Shown: positions 1 to 8,459, counted from the first letter of the stretch. The stretch: 64,000 bases of DNA from Candidatus Gastranaerophilales bacterium (GCA_944326585.1 CALVEN010000002.1:1-64000); one strand, 5' to 3'. The notes: generated from the sequence alone by a model not told the origin. Numbers and translations are program-made.

Positions 1-25
1 TTCTTTTAATGAGTTTCGTAGAATT

Positions 26-42
26 TCATCGTTCCACGATGA
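26..42. repeat. Short hairpin at window start
   Basis: A 7-bp perfect inverted repeat with a 3-nt loop (26-32 with 36-42). The flanks extend it imperfectly to about 18-48. It lies just before the terminator at 71-96, probably in the 3' region of a gene left of the window. Function unknown. Confidence 0.4.
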
Positions 43-70
43 ATCTACTACCTTTCCCCTTTTTTCCTTT

Positions 71-96
71 ACGACCTCTTCAGGTCGTTTTTTTTT
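71..96 (+). terminator. Rho-independent terminator of an upstream plus-strand gene
   Basis: A 7-bp stem (ACGACCT at 71-77 with AGGTCGT at 82-88) and a 4-nt loop, followed directly by a run of T on the plus strand. The T-run is on the plus side only, so it should end a transcript entering from left of the window, not the minus-strand gene that stops at 102. Confidence 0.7.
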
Positions 97-101
97 AGTT
101 A

Positions 102-881
102 TTATTCCGAAATTATTGATAAATTAGCAATTTCAATATCATCATAATCGACATATGCGGTTTGCATGAGATTGCGGCCGGCTTTTATGGTAACTTCGTT
201 TTGCTGTCCGGCTCTAATCAAATTATTCGGTATTTTAATCTTCTGGTTGTCACCGTTCAATTGAATCTCAGCGATTTTGGCACCGTTAAAAAATATTTCG
301 GGCGGGCTTGCATAAGAATTAACAATTTTATTTTGCCCCATAGAGCGTGCCATAAGAGTATCGACGCCTATTATTGAACCTATGACAAGATAATTACTGC
401 CGTTTTTAACTTCAGCACCGAGCTTAAATGTTTTTCTGAAATACGGACCGCTTGAACGAAGCCTGAAAGTTCCTGCACCGGATGAGGCATCAGAATAATT
501 GTCATCCCCCAGGTGAAATACATCTGAGGCAATTACAACATCTGAAATATTACTTTTTGTAATTCCTACAACCAGCGGACGGGCTGCTATTGTATCGTTT
601 ATAGTCAAAGAAAACGGTCTGTAGCCTTCTTTTTCAACAGACATAATTGTAGGACCCAAAACTTTGCCTATACTAAATGTTCCGTAACTGTCCGTATATG
701 TGCTGTAATTATATTTAGGCAGAGAAACTTTTGCATTGCCGACAGGGGCATTTGTAACCGCATCTACAATTTGATTCGCATTATTCATATCCATTTTTGA
801 AATACCGCCTGATACTGTTGCAGCATCTGCTGTTACCGTCAGAAAAAAAATAAACCCTAAGATTATAAATAAATTTTTCAT
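102..881 (-). CDS. Secreted protein with carboxypeptidase-regulatory-like domain
   Basis: 259 residues, function unknown. The N terminus is a clear Sec signal peptide (basic start, hydrophobic core, TADA-A cleavage site near residues 20-21), so the protein is exported. Residues about 35-95 look like a carboxypeptidase-regulatory-like beta-sandwich: a variable-loop segment, then TDSYGTFSI and a conserved EKEGYRPF stretch. The rest (about 120-259) is beta-rich and ends in a jelly-roll-like domain with YVDYDDIEI near the C terminus. Start supported by GAGG about 5 nt upstream. Such domains usually serve adhesion or glycan binding at the cell surface, but no ligand can be inferred. The gene stands alone, divergent from the tRNA-Leu gene. 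Confidence 0.75.
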   Translation of the reverse strand: MKNLFIILGFIFFLTVTADAATVSGGISKMDMNNANQIVDAVTNAPVGNAKVSLPKYNYSTYTDSYGTFSIGKVLGPTIMSVEKEGYRPFSLTINDTIAARPLVVGITKSNISDVVIASDVFHLGDDNYSDASSGAGTFRLRSSGPYFRKTFKLGAEVKNGSNYLVIGSIIGVDTLMARSMGQNKIVNSYASPPEIFFNGAKIAEIQLNGDNQKIKIPNNLIRAGQQNEVTIKAGRNLMQTAYVDYDDIEIANLSIISE

Positions 882-975
882 AAAACCTCAATACAAATCT
901 AACTTTTTGACATACATTTTAAATCAGTATTCCGGTAATATTTTAAGGATATTTTTAAAAAAGTAAAAATTTTAT

Positions 976-1004
976 TTGATATTTGAAAATGTTTTTGCTA
1001 TTAT
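976..1004 (+). promoter_or_regulatory. Promoter of tRNA-Leu
   Basis: TTGATA (976-981) and TATTAT (999-1004) with a 17-nt spacer form a good sigma-70-type promoter. Transcription would start near 1011, about 20 nt before the mature tRNA at 1032. Confidence 0.6.
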
Positions 1005-1031
1005 AAAAACATTGAAAGATTTATAGCAAAT

Positions 1032-1117
1032 GCCGATGTGATGAAATTGGTAGACGTGCCAGACTCAAAATCTGGTGTGGTTCACCCCACGTGCCGGTTC
1101 GACTCCGGCCATCGGCA
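1032..1117 (+). tRNA. tRNA-Leu(CAA)
   Basis: An 86-nt class II tRNA with a long variable arm. Acceptor stem GCCGATG (1032-1038) pairs with CATCGGC (1110-1116), discriminator A at 1117. The anticodon stem 1059-1063/1071-1075 holds loop CTCAAAA, anticodon CAA (1066-1068), reading UUG leucine codons. T stem 1093-1097/1105-1109 with loop TTCGACT. CCA is not encoded. A T-run follows directly (1118-1123). The last 16 nt are repeated downstream (see the repeat entries). Confidence 0.97.
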
Positions 1118-1264
1118 TTTTTTATTGCTCAAATGCATTCTTTACGGAGTCGAACCTTTCTGCGCCTCGCATTAAACGGATACTGCTTACGCCTTTCATC
1201 CTCTGCTCGGCTTGCGGTTCTCACCTCTCACAAAACGATACTCAATCGTTTTGCTCGGCAGAGT

Positions 1265-1375
1265 GGCCATCGGCAAATAAAAAGAGACACATTTGTGTCT
1301 CTTTTTATTTGGCTTATGCAAGAGTTGAACCCAAAGCGTCAGCTTTATCGGTTCGGCGCGAGCGAGCTGAGGCTG
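1265..1375. repeat. 111-bp direct repeat, copy 1
   Basis: Identical to 1453-1563 except at one position (A at 1333, G at 1521). It begins with GGCCATCGGCA, the last 11 nt of the upstream tRNA-Leu, then contains the 36-bp palindrome at 1275-1310. Confidence 0.9.
1275..1310. terminator. 36-bp palindrome / bidirectional terminator-like hairpin, copy 1
   Basis: A perfect 17-bp stem with a 2-nt centre: A-rich 5' arm, GAGACACA core, T-rich 3' arm. Symmetric A and T tracts allow termination in both directions. The same sequence recurs at 1463-1498. Confidence 0.65.
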
Positions 1376-1452
1376 GAGCATTTTTGCGTTTGTGCTAACA
1401 GCACATTAGCAAAATGCGGAATGCCGTTACACGCGAGCGAGCAAGACACTCC

Positions 1453-1563
1453 GGCCATCGGCAAATAAAAAGAGACACATTTGTGTCTCTTTTTATTTGG
1501 CTTATGCAAGAGTTGAACCCGAAGCGTCAGCTTTATCGGTTCGGCGCGAGCGAGCTGAGGCTG
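1453..1563. repeat. 111-bp direct repeat, copy 2
   Basis: Second copy of the repeat at 1265-1375, one mismatch. Here the tRNA 3'-end match reaches 16 nt (1448-1463 equals 1102-1117), as in a tRNA-derived attachment site. The copy ends about 14 bp past the stop codon of the YhcH-family gene. Confidence 0.9.
1463..1498. terminator. 36-bp palindrome / bidirectional terminator-like hairpin, copy 2
   Basis: Same 17-bp perfect stem as at 1275-1310. On the minus strand it lies about 80 nt after the stop of the YhcH gene and could end that operon's transcript. Confidence 0.65.
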
Positions 1564-1576
1564 AAGAAAAAATAGA

Positions 1577-2017
1577 TTATACTTTTATTTTAACAACCGC
1601 TTTTTTTACAGCACCGGATTGACTTCCTGTCCACAACTGCGGCATATGAGCTTCATAAGGATAAAAAACCGCAAATTCACCCTCATTCAATAGTAATTGA
1701 GAAGATTCCGATTTTTCATAGAAAACAATATCTTTTGTTTCATTATATTCTATTTTTACCGTTAAATCGTCAATACCCGTGAAATCTATACGTTCACAGC
1801 CCTGCAAAATTATTTGAATATCCGTAAATTTTTTATGCGATTCAAAAAGACCTTCCGCTGGTGATTTTGTGTTGTAACATTCAACATTCATATAGTCATC
1901 GGAATTAATCTCATGCCTGCCGCAATCAATACCGGAAGAAATATTTTTTATATATTCGCGTATTTCAACGGGAATTTCTAAATATTTATCAATATTTTGC
2001 AGTTTATCTTTAATCAT
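1577..2017 (-). CDS. YhcH/YjgK/YiaL (DUF386) family cupin-like protein
   Basis: 146 residues, the usual length for this family of small beta-barrel, metal-binding proteins linked to sugar or sialic-acid use. Family hallmarks are visible: GRHEI at 33-37, E59 and H61 with D66 and Q68 (likely metal site), and FYPYEAHMP at 118-126. The start overlaps the end of the transketolase-like gene by 4 nt (ATGA type), so it is translationally coupled and last in its operon. Relatives include the beta subunit of evolved beta-galactosidase (EbgC). The substrate here cannot be read from sequence; the partner genes suggest sugar metabolism. Confidence 0.85.
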   Translation of the reverse strand: MIKDKLQNIDKYLEIPVEIREYIKNISSGIDCGRHEINSDDYMNVECYNTKSPAEGLFESHKKFTDIQIILQGCERIDFTGIDDLTVKIEYNETKDIVFYEKSESSQLLLNEGEFAVFYPYEAHMPQLWTGSQSGAVKKAVVKIKV

Positions 2018-2841
2018 AACGCCAACTCTTTCATTGCTTTTTCATACTCATGATCATTAGGGGCTTTGCCATGCCAGCCGGCATTATTTTCCATAAAACT
2101 TACACCTTTGCCTTTTATTGTATCGGCAATTATAACTACAGGCTTATCATTTTGTTTTGCCTTTTCAATTGCATCATAAATTTCCTGCAAATTATGACCG
2201 TCAATTTCAATAACTTCCCAATTAAAAGCTTTCAACTTTGCATCAAGAGGATCAAGAGCCTTAATATTTTCGGTACAGCCGTCAATTTGCAAACGATTAC
2301 GGTCAACAATAACCGTCAAATTATCCAAATTTCTTTGCGGAGCTTGCATAAAAGCTTCCCAAACATTGCCTTCCTGAAGTTCACCGTCCCCCATTAACAC
2401 AAAAACATGTGCGGGATTTTTATCTAATTTTAAAGCCATTGCCATACCGCATGCAATAGACAACCCCTGACCTAAAGAACCCGTACAAACTTCGACCCCG
2501 GGGCAAAATAACGACGGATGCCCCTGCAGTCTTGTTCCTAATTTTCTGAATGTCATTAATTCATCTTTCGGGATATAACCCAATTGAGCAAGAACCGAAT
2601 AATACACCGGTGACACATGCCCTTTTGATAAAACGAATCTGTCACGAGAATTATAATTTTTATCTTCACGGCATTTAGGAACATTTTTCATACATTTATG
2701 GAACAATACAGTCATAATATCAGCACTGGATAAAGATCCTCCGATATGACCGGATTTTGCATTATGAACCATTTTTATAACATTCTGCCGATTTTCATTA
2801 GCGAGTTTTTCTAACTCTTTTATTTCTTTTTCCGATAACAT
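2014..2841 (-). CDS. Transketolase, N-terminal subunit (TPP-binding)
   Basis: 275 residues, equal to the N-terminal half of transketolase as found in split enzymes. Visible: GHIGGS (31-36), LSKGH (71-75), GQGLS (125-129), and the thiamine diphosphate/Mg motif GDGE (151-154) to DRNRLQ (180-185). A working enzyme needs a C-terminal subunit (pyrimidine-binding plus C-terminal domain). None follows; the next gene is a YhcH protein. The partner must be elsewhere, or this half works with another protein. It lies 1 nt from the TagA/WecG gene (stop/start spacing) in a minus-strand operon. Confidence 0.9.
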   Translation of the reverse strand: MLSEKEIKELEKLANENRQNVIKMVHNAKSGHIGGSLSSADIMTVLFHKCMKNVPKCREDKNYNSRDRFVLSKGHVSPVYYSVLAQLGYIPKDELMTFRKLGTRLQGHPSLFCPGVEVCTGSLGQGLSIACGMAMALKLDKNPAHVFVLMGDGELQEGNVWEAFMQAPQRNLDNLTVIVDRNRLQIDGCTENIKALDPLDAKLKAFNWEVIEIDGHNLQEIYDAIEKAKQNDKPVVIIADTIKGKGVSFMENNAGWHGKAPNDHEYEKAMKELAL

Positions 2842-2842
2842 A

Positions 2843-3541
2843 TTAACTCCATTTTTCTTTCAAAACTTTTAAAACAAATAAAGGCAATGCCGGGAAAATT
2901 CGTTTGAATCTTTTAGGCTCTTTTAAGGTTCTGTATAACCATTCTAACCACAATTTTTGATAAATTTGAGGAGCCCTCTCAACTTCTCCCGACCAAACAT
3001 CAAAACTCCCGCCCACACCTATCATTAACGTGTCAGGCAGCATTTTCTTCAATCTGTATATAAATTCTTCCTGCTTGGGAGAACCAAGTGCCGCAAGAAC
3101 AAGCTCAGGTTCTTTTGCACAAACTTCATCCAAAATTTTATCAGTATCCTCAAAGTATCCGTCATGGACGTAAACTAAATTCAAATTCGGATACTCATTT
3201 TTTAAATTTTCAACGGCTTTTTGAATAACATTAGGCTTTGCACCGATTAAGGCAACAGGACGGCCTTCTAATTCCGCAATCAAACGTTTTGCGAATTCAA
3301 TACCCGGAATACGCTTAATATTATGCCCAAGAATCTTTAATCCCAATTGCACACCTATCCCGTCAGGGATAACAAGCTCCGCATTTTTAATAATACTCGC
3401 AAATTCTGCATTTTTAGCCGCATAATCAATCATTTCAGGATTAATTGTTACAACCTGACCTTTTTTTGACTTTGCATACTCTATTGCTTCATCAAAAGTA
3501 TATTTATCTATATCAATGCCAAGAAGATTAACTCTTTCCAT
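2843..3541 (-). CDS. WecG/TagA/CpsF family glycosyltransferase
   Basis: 232 residues, a normal full length for GT26. These enzymes transfer an N-acetyl-aminosugar (for example ManNAc or ManNAcA) to a lipid-linked GlcNAc on the inner membrane face during surface polysaccharide synthesis. Family signatures: the LLGIDID start, TINPEM, VIPDGIG, then VLAALGSPKQEEF with the catalytic-region Asp/Gly residues, and VGGSFDVWSGEVERAP near 175-190. The C-terminal basic/aromatic tail (LYRTLKEPKRFKRI) suits membrane association. Start predicted to be leaderless (see the promoter at 3548-3553). Confidence 0.92.
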   Translation of the reverse strand: MERVNLLGIDIDKYTFDEAIEYAKSKKGQVVTINPEMIDYAAKNAEFASIIKNAELVIPDGIGVQLGLKILGHNIKRIPGIEFAKRLIAELEGRPVALIGAKPNVIQKAVENLKNEYPNLNLVYVHDGYFEDTDKILDEVCAKEPELVLAALGSPKQEEFIYRLKKMLPDTLMIGVGGSFDVWSGEVERAPQIYQKLWLEWLYRTLKEPKRFKRIFPALPLFVLKVLKEKWS

Positions 3542-3547
3542 AATTTA

Positions 3548-3553
3548 ATTATA
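3548..3553 (-). promoter_or_regulatory. -10 box, leaderless start of the WecG/TagA gene
   Basis: On the minus strand TATAAT (3553 down to 3548) ends 6 nt before the ATG at 3541, so transcription should begin at or next to the A of the start codon. No Shine-Dalgarno is present. A weak -35 (TTTACC at 3576-3571) lies 17 nt upstream of the -10. Confidence 0.55.
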
Positions 3554-3703
3554 GCGTATCCTAAGATTTTGGTAAATACTTTAAAATATTTTAACAGGCT
3601 CTTTAACCATCATTCTGCAATCACGCGCCACATCTTTGCACATTTACACTTAAACGCTCGGAGTTATTTTCCCCGTCGGCTGTTCTTCAGCAACATAAAT
3701 TTC

Positions 3704-4735
3704 CTAATTTACCACATTTGCCAATTTAAACAAATAATCGTCTTTTGCGGACAATTGCAGACCTTTCGGAACAAAATGATCTTTGAATCTTTCAACCGCA
3801 AATCTGTCTGTCATGCCTGAGATATAATCCGTGACTATTCTTTCAATTTTACTTTCATCACATACTGATTTTAACATATCACTGTATAAAAAGAAAAGTT
3901 CTCTGATAACTTTACGTGCTTTTTCTTCTTCAAATTTCGCAGGAGAATCCACATAGACGTTATCAAACATCCATTGTCTGAGCTTTGTTGTATAATACCA
4001 GCCTTCTTCACTCATTGCGACATTAGGCTTCCCTATTGAATTTGTAACGATTTCAGTTATCATTTTATTAAGACGTTTTGATTGAATTGACGAAAAATAT
4101 TCAATGCAGTCTTTTGGCAAATCCTTTTCACTGATTACACCGGCACGCACTGAATCTTCAATGTCATGATTTATATAAGCGACTTTATCTGCCAGCTGAA
4201 CAACCTGAGCCTCAGGAGTTTTCGGAGTGTAACCCCATGTATGAGTCAAAATCCCGTCGATTGTTTCCCGGCATAAATTCAAATTTTCCAAAACTTCAAC
4301 AACTCTGACACTTTGGATATTATGATGAAATCCGCCTTTTACAAGCTCATCCAGAACACCTTCCCCGCAATGTCCGAAAGGAGTATGTCCCAAATCATGC
4401 CCGAGGGAAATTGCCTCAACCAAATCTTCATTCAAATCCAACGCACGCGCAATTGTTCTGCCTATTTGAGAAACTTCAAGCGTATGAGTTAATCTGGTTC
4501 TGAAATGATCATCAAACGGAGACAAAAACACCTGAGTTTTATGCTTTAGTCTGCGAAAAGCTTTTGAATGAAGAATTCTGTCACGATCTCTTTGAAAACA
4601 CGTCCTTAAATCCGATTCTTCTATAGGATTTTTACGTCCTTTGGAAAATCTGCTCTTTGTAGCATACTCGCTCAGATTTACTATTTCCCGCTGTTCGAGT
4701 TTATATCTTATGGTGTCTTTATTTGCAGTGTTCAT
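3704..4735 (-). CDS. dgt: dGTP triphosphohydrolase-family HD hydrolase
   Basis: About 343 residues from the ATG at 4735. A TTG six codons further upstream (4753) is possible, with AAAGG in front, so the start is uncertain. HD-superfamily dNTPase that cleaves dGTP to deoxyguanosine and triphosphate. Motifs: ESDLRTCFQRDRDRILHS, AFRRLKHKTQVF, then the metal-binding RLTHTLEVSQ and HDLGHTPFGHCGE, and the later VQLADKVAYINHDIED. The length matches the short (type 2, dGTPase-like) family rather than E. coli Dgt (about 505 residues). It follows the 562-residue membrane protein closely on the same strand. Confidence 0.92.
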   Translation of the reverse strand: MNTANKDTIRYKLEQREIVNLSEYATKSRFSKGRKNPIEESDLRTCFQRDRDRILHSKAFRRLKHKTQVFLSPFDDHFRTRLTHTLEVSQIGRTIARALDLNEDLVEAISLGHDLGHTPFGHCGEGVLDELVKGGFHHNIQSVRVVEVLENLNLCRETIDGILTHTWGYTPKTPEAQVVQLADKVAYINHDIEDSVRAGVISEKDLPKDCIEYFSSIQSKRLNKMITEIVTNSIGKPNVAMSEEGWYYTTKLRQWMFDNVYVDSPAKFEEEKARKVIRELFFLYSDMLKSVCDESKIERIVTDYISGMTDRFAVERFKDHFVPKGLQLSAKDDYLFKLANVVN

Positions 4736-4759
4736 AGCAATATCATAACACAAACAAGT

Positions 4760-6448
4760 TTAAACCTTTTTAGTATTAATTTCGGCTTTAACGACCTCGG
4801 CGTGTTTAATGTCTTCATGCTTTTTATTATATTGCTTTCTTGACTTATCAACCTTTGACCCCACAATATTCATCGCCATGCCGGACAAACCGCTTATTAC
4901 CATGGCTTTAATACCGGCTACAAGACCTACCGTCAAAGCAATTGACGTTGCGACACTGCCTATAATCGGAATACCGTATTCCAGAGTTGCTGAAATTCGT
5001 TCGTCTTTATTATCAGCTGTTGTCAAACCTAAACCTACACCGCCTATTGAACCCACTAACGACAAAGCATCCGTCGGACCGGAACCAAGTTTTAAATCTC
5101 GTAATTTATCATAAAATAAATCGTTTTCGGTTTTTATGGCTTTATCAAGCGAATTCAAAGTTTTTGTGGTTTTTCCGCGTAACTTCAAATATTCTTCCTG
5201 CGGCAGCAATCGTTTATATATAGAAAGGATTTCCTGTATCTCTCCTTTTGAACTTTTGCCAAGAATATTTTCTATTTCATCAATATAAGCCGTTACCTGA
5301 GATATTGCGGATTTATCATAATTAAATTGTTCTGATGTTTTGGTCAGATGTTCGGAAACAGATTTTAAACCCGCCAAAATTTCTTCATTCACCTTTCCGC
5401 GCAATTGCTTTTCATCATGACCTGAAAGTTTTTTATAAGTATTAAGTTTTGAACGCAGTTCTTTTATTAATTCATAAGACTTTTGATCACTCGGATCAAG
5501 GAATGAATTTATATTATCAAGCGCTTTTGATGAGGCATGATAATTATCCAAAATACTGTGTGTTATTTTATTACGTGCCAGATCCACACGGCGTGTTATT
5601 GCTAATTTATCAGCAGCAATTGCGTCTTCCGCAATGAATGTTGTAAGAATTTTATTGTTGCGCTGTGTATCTCTTTTATTTGCAAATGTACGCCAAACTT
5701 TATCTTCCAGACCGTCTGTAGCTTTTTTCATACGTATATAACGTGATTGACGGGCTTTAGCTCCAAACCCCCGTTCAAGACCGATTTTAATATTATTCTG
5801 CTTAACCCTAAGCTCATCAATCCATTCCGAAGCCTTTTTGGTAACGTTATTAACTGTTACAAGTCTATCAGGATTGTCTTTCAATATAGCTTTATTCATT
5901 TCCGAATAATTTTCAAACAGTTTTACAAATTGTTTATCCGTTGATTTATACGCACTTACAACGGATTTCCTTGCCATACGCTCAAATACTGTCGTAATTT
6001 TTTCATGAATTTTTCTTGTGTATTTATTTTTGTACATTACTTTTGTAAATAATAAATCTTTCAAAGAACCGATATTATTTACACCTTTTGCTTTTTCTGA
6101 CCACACCGTGACATTTTTCAATAATTTATTGTAAAATGTTGTGACAGGTCCGCTTTTTCCTGCTGATTTCCGCTTATTAACATTACTCTCCAAATGCCGT
6201 CCCCATTTTTGCAGCCATCTGTAAGTGTTTTTAGGCAAGCCTTTTACAAGCGCGAATATACCTATCGCAGCAGCTAACGAACTTATAACTATTATTAACC
6301 CCGTCTTTTTACGTTTTTTGGCTTTATTTTTTTCACCTGCATCAAATATATCCTGTGCCGTACCTGTCGTAATATAATAACTGCTCCGACTTTTGGCAAA
6401 GGGATTCTGTTGAATATTTACAATATTATTTTGAACACTGCTAACCAT
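4760..6448 (-). CDS. Unknown lysine-rich membrane protein with coiled-coil segments
   Basis: 562 residues, not recognised. A polar 45-residue N terminus, then a lysine patch and one hydrophobic helix (about 49-70, GLIIVISSLAAAIG), so not a cleaved signal peptide. A long charged alpha-helical central part (about 100-440, rich in K, E and N) follows. Near the C terminus lie glycine-rich hydrophobic stretches (about 455-475 and 490-530), which could form a membrane hairpin, then a charged tail. The start at 6448 has no Shine-Dalgarno; a TATAGT box ends 7 nt upstream on the minus strand, so the mRNA may be leaderless. The gene precedes dgt on the same strand. Probably a lineage-specific envelope protein. 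Confidence 0.6.
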   Translation of the reverse strand: MVSSVQNNIVNIQQNPFAKSRSSYYITTGTAQDIFDAGEKNKAKKRKKTGLIIVISSLAAAIGIFALVKGLPKNTYRWLQKWGRHLESNVNKRKSAGKSGPVTTFYNKLLKNVTVWSEKAKGVNNIGSLKDLLFTKVMYKNKYTRKIHEKITTVFERMARKSVVSAYKSTDKQFVKLFENYSEMNKAILKDNPDRLVTVNNVTKKASEWIDELRVKQNNIKIGLERGFGAKARQSRYIRMKKATDGLEDKVWRTFANKRDTQRNNKILTTFIAEDAIAADKLAITRRVDLARNKITHSILDNYHASSKALDNINSFLDPSDQKSYELIKELRSKLNTYKKLSGHDEKQLRGKVNEEILAGLKSVSEHLTKTSEQFNYDKSAISQVTAYIDEIENILGKSSKGEIQEILSIYKRLLPQEEYLKLRGKTTKTLNSLDKAIKTENDLFYDKLRDLKLGSGPTDALSLVGSIGGVGLGLTTADNKDERISATLEYGIPIIGSVATSIALTVGLVAGIKAMVISGLSGMAMNIVGSKVDKSRKQYNKKHEDIKHAEVVKAEINTKKV

Positions 6449-6510
6449 AACACTTACTATATATAATAAATGCTAAAATACCTATAAAATTGCGAGTTTT
6501 AAAGACTTGA

Positions 6511-7641
6511 TTAAGAATTATTACAAAATTCTTCCGCAATAACTTTTGCCGCTTCTTTTGAAGAAATTTTATCGGATAACAATTCTTTAACCTCGCCCAA
6601 TTGCCTTATGTAATCGGCTCTGTACGAATCATTGAATAATATCTTTTCTATTTGGTAAGAAATATTTTTAACCGAAACATCTTTTTGAATAATTTCCGGA
6701 ACAATCATTCTGTCGGCAATAATATTAGGCAGCGAAACTTTTTTTATACATCTGACCATCAAATAGATAAAATATAAAATCCACGGTCCGCGATATGCAA
6801 TTATCATCGGCACCCGATAAAGACAGGCTTCCAGTGCAACCGTTCCAGATGCCAAAATCAAAGCGTCAGAACAACTTAAAAGCGCCTGATTTTCTCCTTT
6901 TATTACCTTAAAACTATTATGTTTAAGATATTTATTGTAAACATCATCCGGCAAATTCGGCGCATGAGAAATACAAAATTGCAAATCCGGATGATTTTTC
7001 TGTAAACGTTCAGCGGATTTAATAAATATCTTCATTAGCTGTTTTAATTCAAATTTTCTTGAACCGGGAAAAACCGAAACCAGTTTTTTATTTATATCCA
7101 GACCGTGTTTTTTGAAAAATTCTTCTTTATCCGCTTTCGGCGCAAGCTGCGACACAAGAGGATGACCGCAATAATGCGTCGGTATTCCATAACTTTCATA
7201 CATCGGTTTTTCAAACGGGAATATACACAAAACCTTATCAATACATTTTTTAATTGTATTGATACGCCATTTTCGGCTTGCCCAAACTTGAGGCGGAATA
7301 TAATAAAAAACTTTTATACCCGCTTTTTTCAAAAATTTGGCAACATTCAAATTAAACGCGCCGTAATCAATACACAATACCAAATCCGGCTTAAAATCAT
7401 TTTTTAAATAATCGACTACACGTTTCCCGAGTAAAAAATGATTCCAGATAATTGCAGGTGAAATTCCGACAGCAGACATTTTTTTGTGATCCGAAAAAAG
7501 TTTTACTCCTGCATTTTTCAAATTATCACCGCCTATACCTTCGATAATTATATCGGGATATATTTTTTTCAATTCTTCTGCCACATGCGAGGCGTGAATG
7601 TCACCTGAATATTCTCCTGTTATAATAAAAAGTTTTTTCAT
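6511..7641 (-). CDS. lpxB: Lipid-A-disaccharide synthase
   Basis: 376 residues, full length. GT19 enzyme joining UDP-2,3-diacylglucosamine and lipid X at the inner membrane to give the lipid A disaccharide. Signatures: GEYSGDIHAS at 8-17, IEGIGGDNL, MSAVGI, CIDYGAFNL, FYYIPPQVWASRKWR (about 115-130), FPFEKP, VFPGSRKFEL (about 190-200) and ASGTVALEA (about 264-272). It sits 2 nt after lpxI; LpxI makes one of its two substrates. Last gene of the envelope operon that starts near 12.6 kb. Confidence 0.96.
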   Translation of the reverse strand: MKKLFIITGEYSGDIHASHVAEELKKIYPDIIIEGIGGDNLKNAGVKLFSDHKKMSAVGISPAIIWNHFLLGKRVVDYLKNDFKPDLVLCIDYGAFNLNVAKFLKKAGIKVFYYIPPQVWASRKWRINTIKKCIDKVLCIFPFEKPMYESYGIPTHYCGHPLVSQLAPKADKEEFFKKHGLDINKKLVSVFPGSRKFELKQLMKIFIKSAERLQKNHPDLQFCISHAPNLPDDVYNKYLKHNSFKVIKGENQALLSCSDALILASGTVALEACLYRVPMIIAYRGPWILYFIYLMVRCIKKVSLPNIIADRMIVPEIIQKDVSVKNISYQIEKILFNDSYRADYIRQLGEVKELLSDKISSKEAAKVIAEEFCNNS

Positions 7642-7643
7642 AC

Positions 7644-8459
7644 CTACACTGCCATAATCACTATATTATTGTCATCAGCAAATTTAATAACATTTTCCTG
7701 ATCAACAATAATGGTTTCATTAGCTTCAACTGCAAGCAAAGAAGCTTTATATCTTTTCATTGTTTTTAAAGTTCTTAAACCAACTGCCGGAATATCAAAA
7801 CGCTTGTCCTGTTTCGGTTTGGAGACTTTTATAACACACGCGTTTTTCTTTGCAAGTTTTGCACCGCGTTTAATACAAACATCAGTACCCTCAATTGCTT
7901 CAACAGCCATAATCATTTTATCTTTTATAACAACGGACTGTCCGACATCAACGCCGCCCATTTCTTTTGCCAGCCAAAATCCGTAATTTACATCCTCAAG
8001 CTGCTCGGGTGTAGGTTTATGTTTGCCTAAAACACCTGCAGGTATCATAAGATTTTTTATAAATATTGTCTGATCCAAAACAGTTATTCCGGCCTTTTCA
8101 AACTCTCTTACTATCAAAAGCATAACTTCATCATCATTAAGACGTTTCATTGTTTTTAAAAGTTCAATTGCTCTTGCATCAAATTTATACAATTGAAGCA
8201 GTACGCGCTTGTGAACTTTACCTAAAAATGTTGCCTGTTTAATTTCTTCTTCTTTTAAAATTTTCTCTATTTTATTTATCTCACCGGGATGGCAGGAGTA
8301 AACTTTTGAACAGTATTTTTTCAACTGCTTTACATTGTCACCTGCCAAAGAAATACAAATGACATCAAATCCGTTTTCTTTGGCATACTGAGCCATTTTA
8401 ACCGGTAAAATACCGTCTCCCGCTATTAATCCCTGTTTACTTTCCAACATTACCGACAC
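7644..8459 (-). CDS. lpxI: UDP-2,3-diacylglucosamine pyrophosphatase LpxI
   Basis: 271 residues, typical LpxI (DUF1009) length. It hydrolyses UDP-2,3-diacylglucosamine to lipid X and UMP, replacing LpxH. Seen: GLIAGDGILPVKMA near the N terminus, LGKVHKR, GVDVGQSVVIKDKMIMAVEAIEGTD (in overlapping parts, about 173-197), VIKVSKPKQDKRFDIPAVG. The annotated start is GTG at 8459 with AGAGG 9 nt upstream; the ATG three codons in (8450) is an alternative. Co-directional with lpxB 2 nt downstream. Confidence 0.95.
   Translation of the reverse strand: MSVMLESKQGLIAGDGILPVKMAQYAKENGFDVICISLAGDNVKQLKKYCSKVYSCHPGEINKIEKILKEEEIKQATFLGKVHKRVLLQLYKFDARAIELLKTMKRLNDDEVMLLIVREFEKAGITVLDQTIFIKNLMIPAGVLGKHKPTPEQLEDVNYGFWLAKEMGGVDVGQSVVIKDKMIMAVEAIEGTDVCIKRGAKLAKKNACVIKVSKPKQDKRFDIPAVGLRTLKTMKRYKASLLAVEANETIIVDQENVIKFADDNNIVIMAV

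Larger units (their letters stand above)
1118..1576. repeat. Repeat island after tRNA-Leu (no gene seen)
   Basis: This 459-nt gap is more GC-rich than its surroundings. It contains two near-identical 111-bp copies, two 36-bp palindromes, three copies of the tRNA-Leu 3' end, and an inverted 12-bp copy of the tRNA T-loop region (1145-1156 against 1096-1107). The open frames across it lack start signals and consist of repeat sequence, so I call no gene. It could be the scar of an element once integrated at the tRNA, or a local tandem duplication. Confidence 0.75.

Noticed and set aside
1075-1468. Two overlapping plus-strand ORFs (107 and 125 codons) after tRNA-Leu
   Set aside because: They begin inside the tRNA, have no ribosome site and translate repeats and palindromes.
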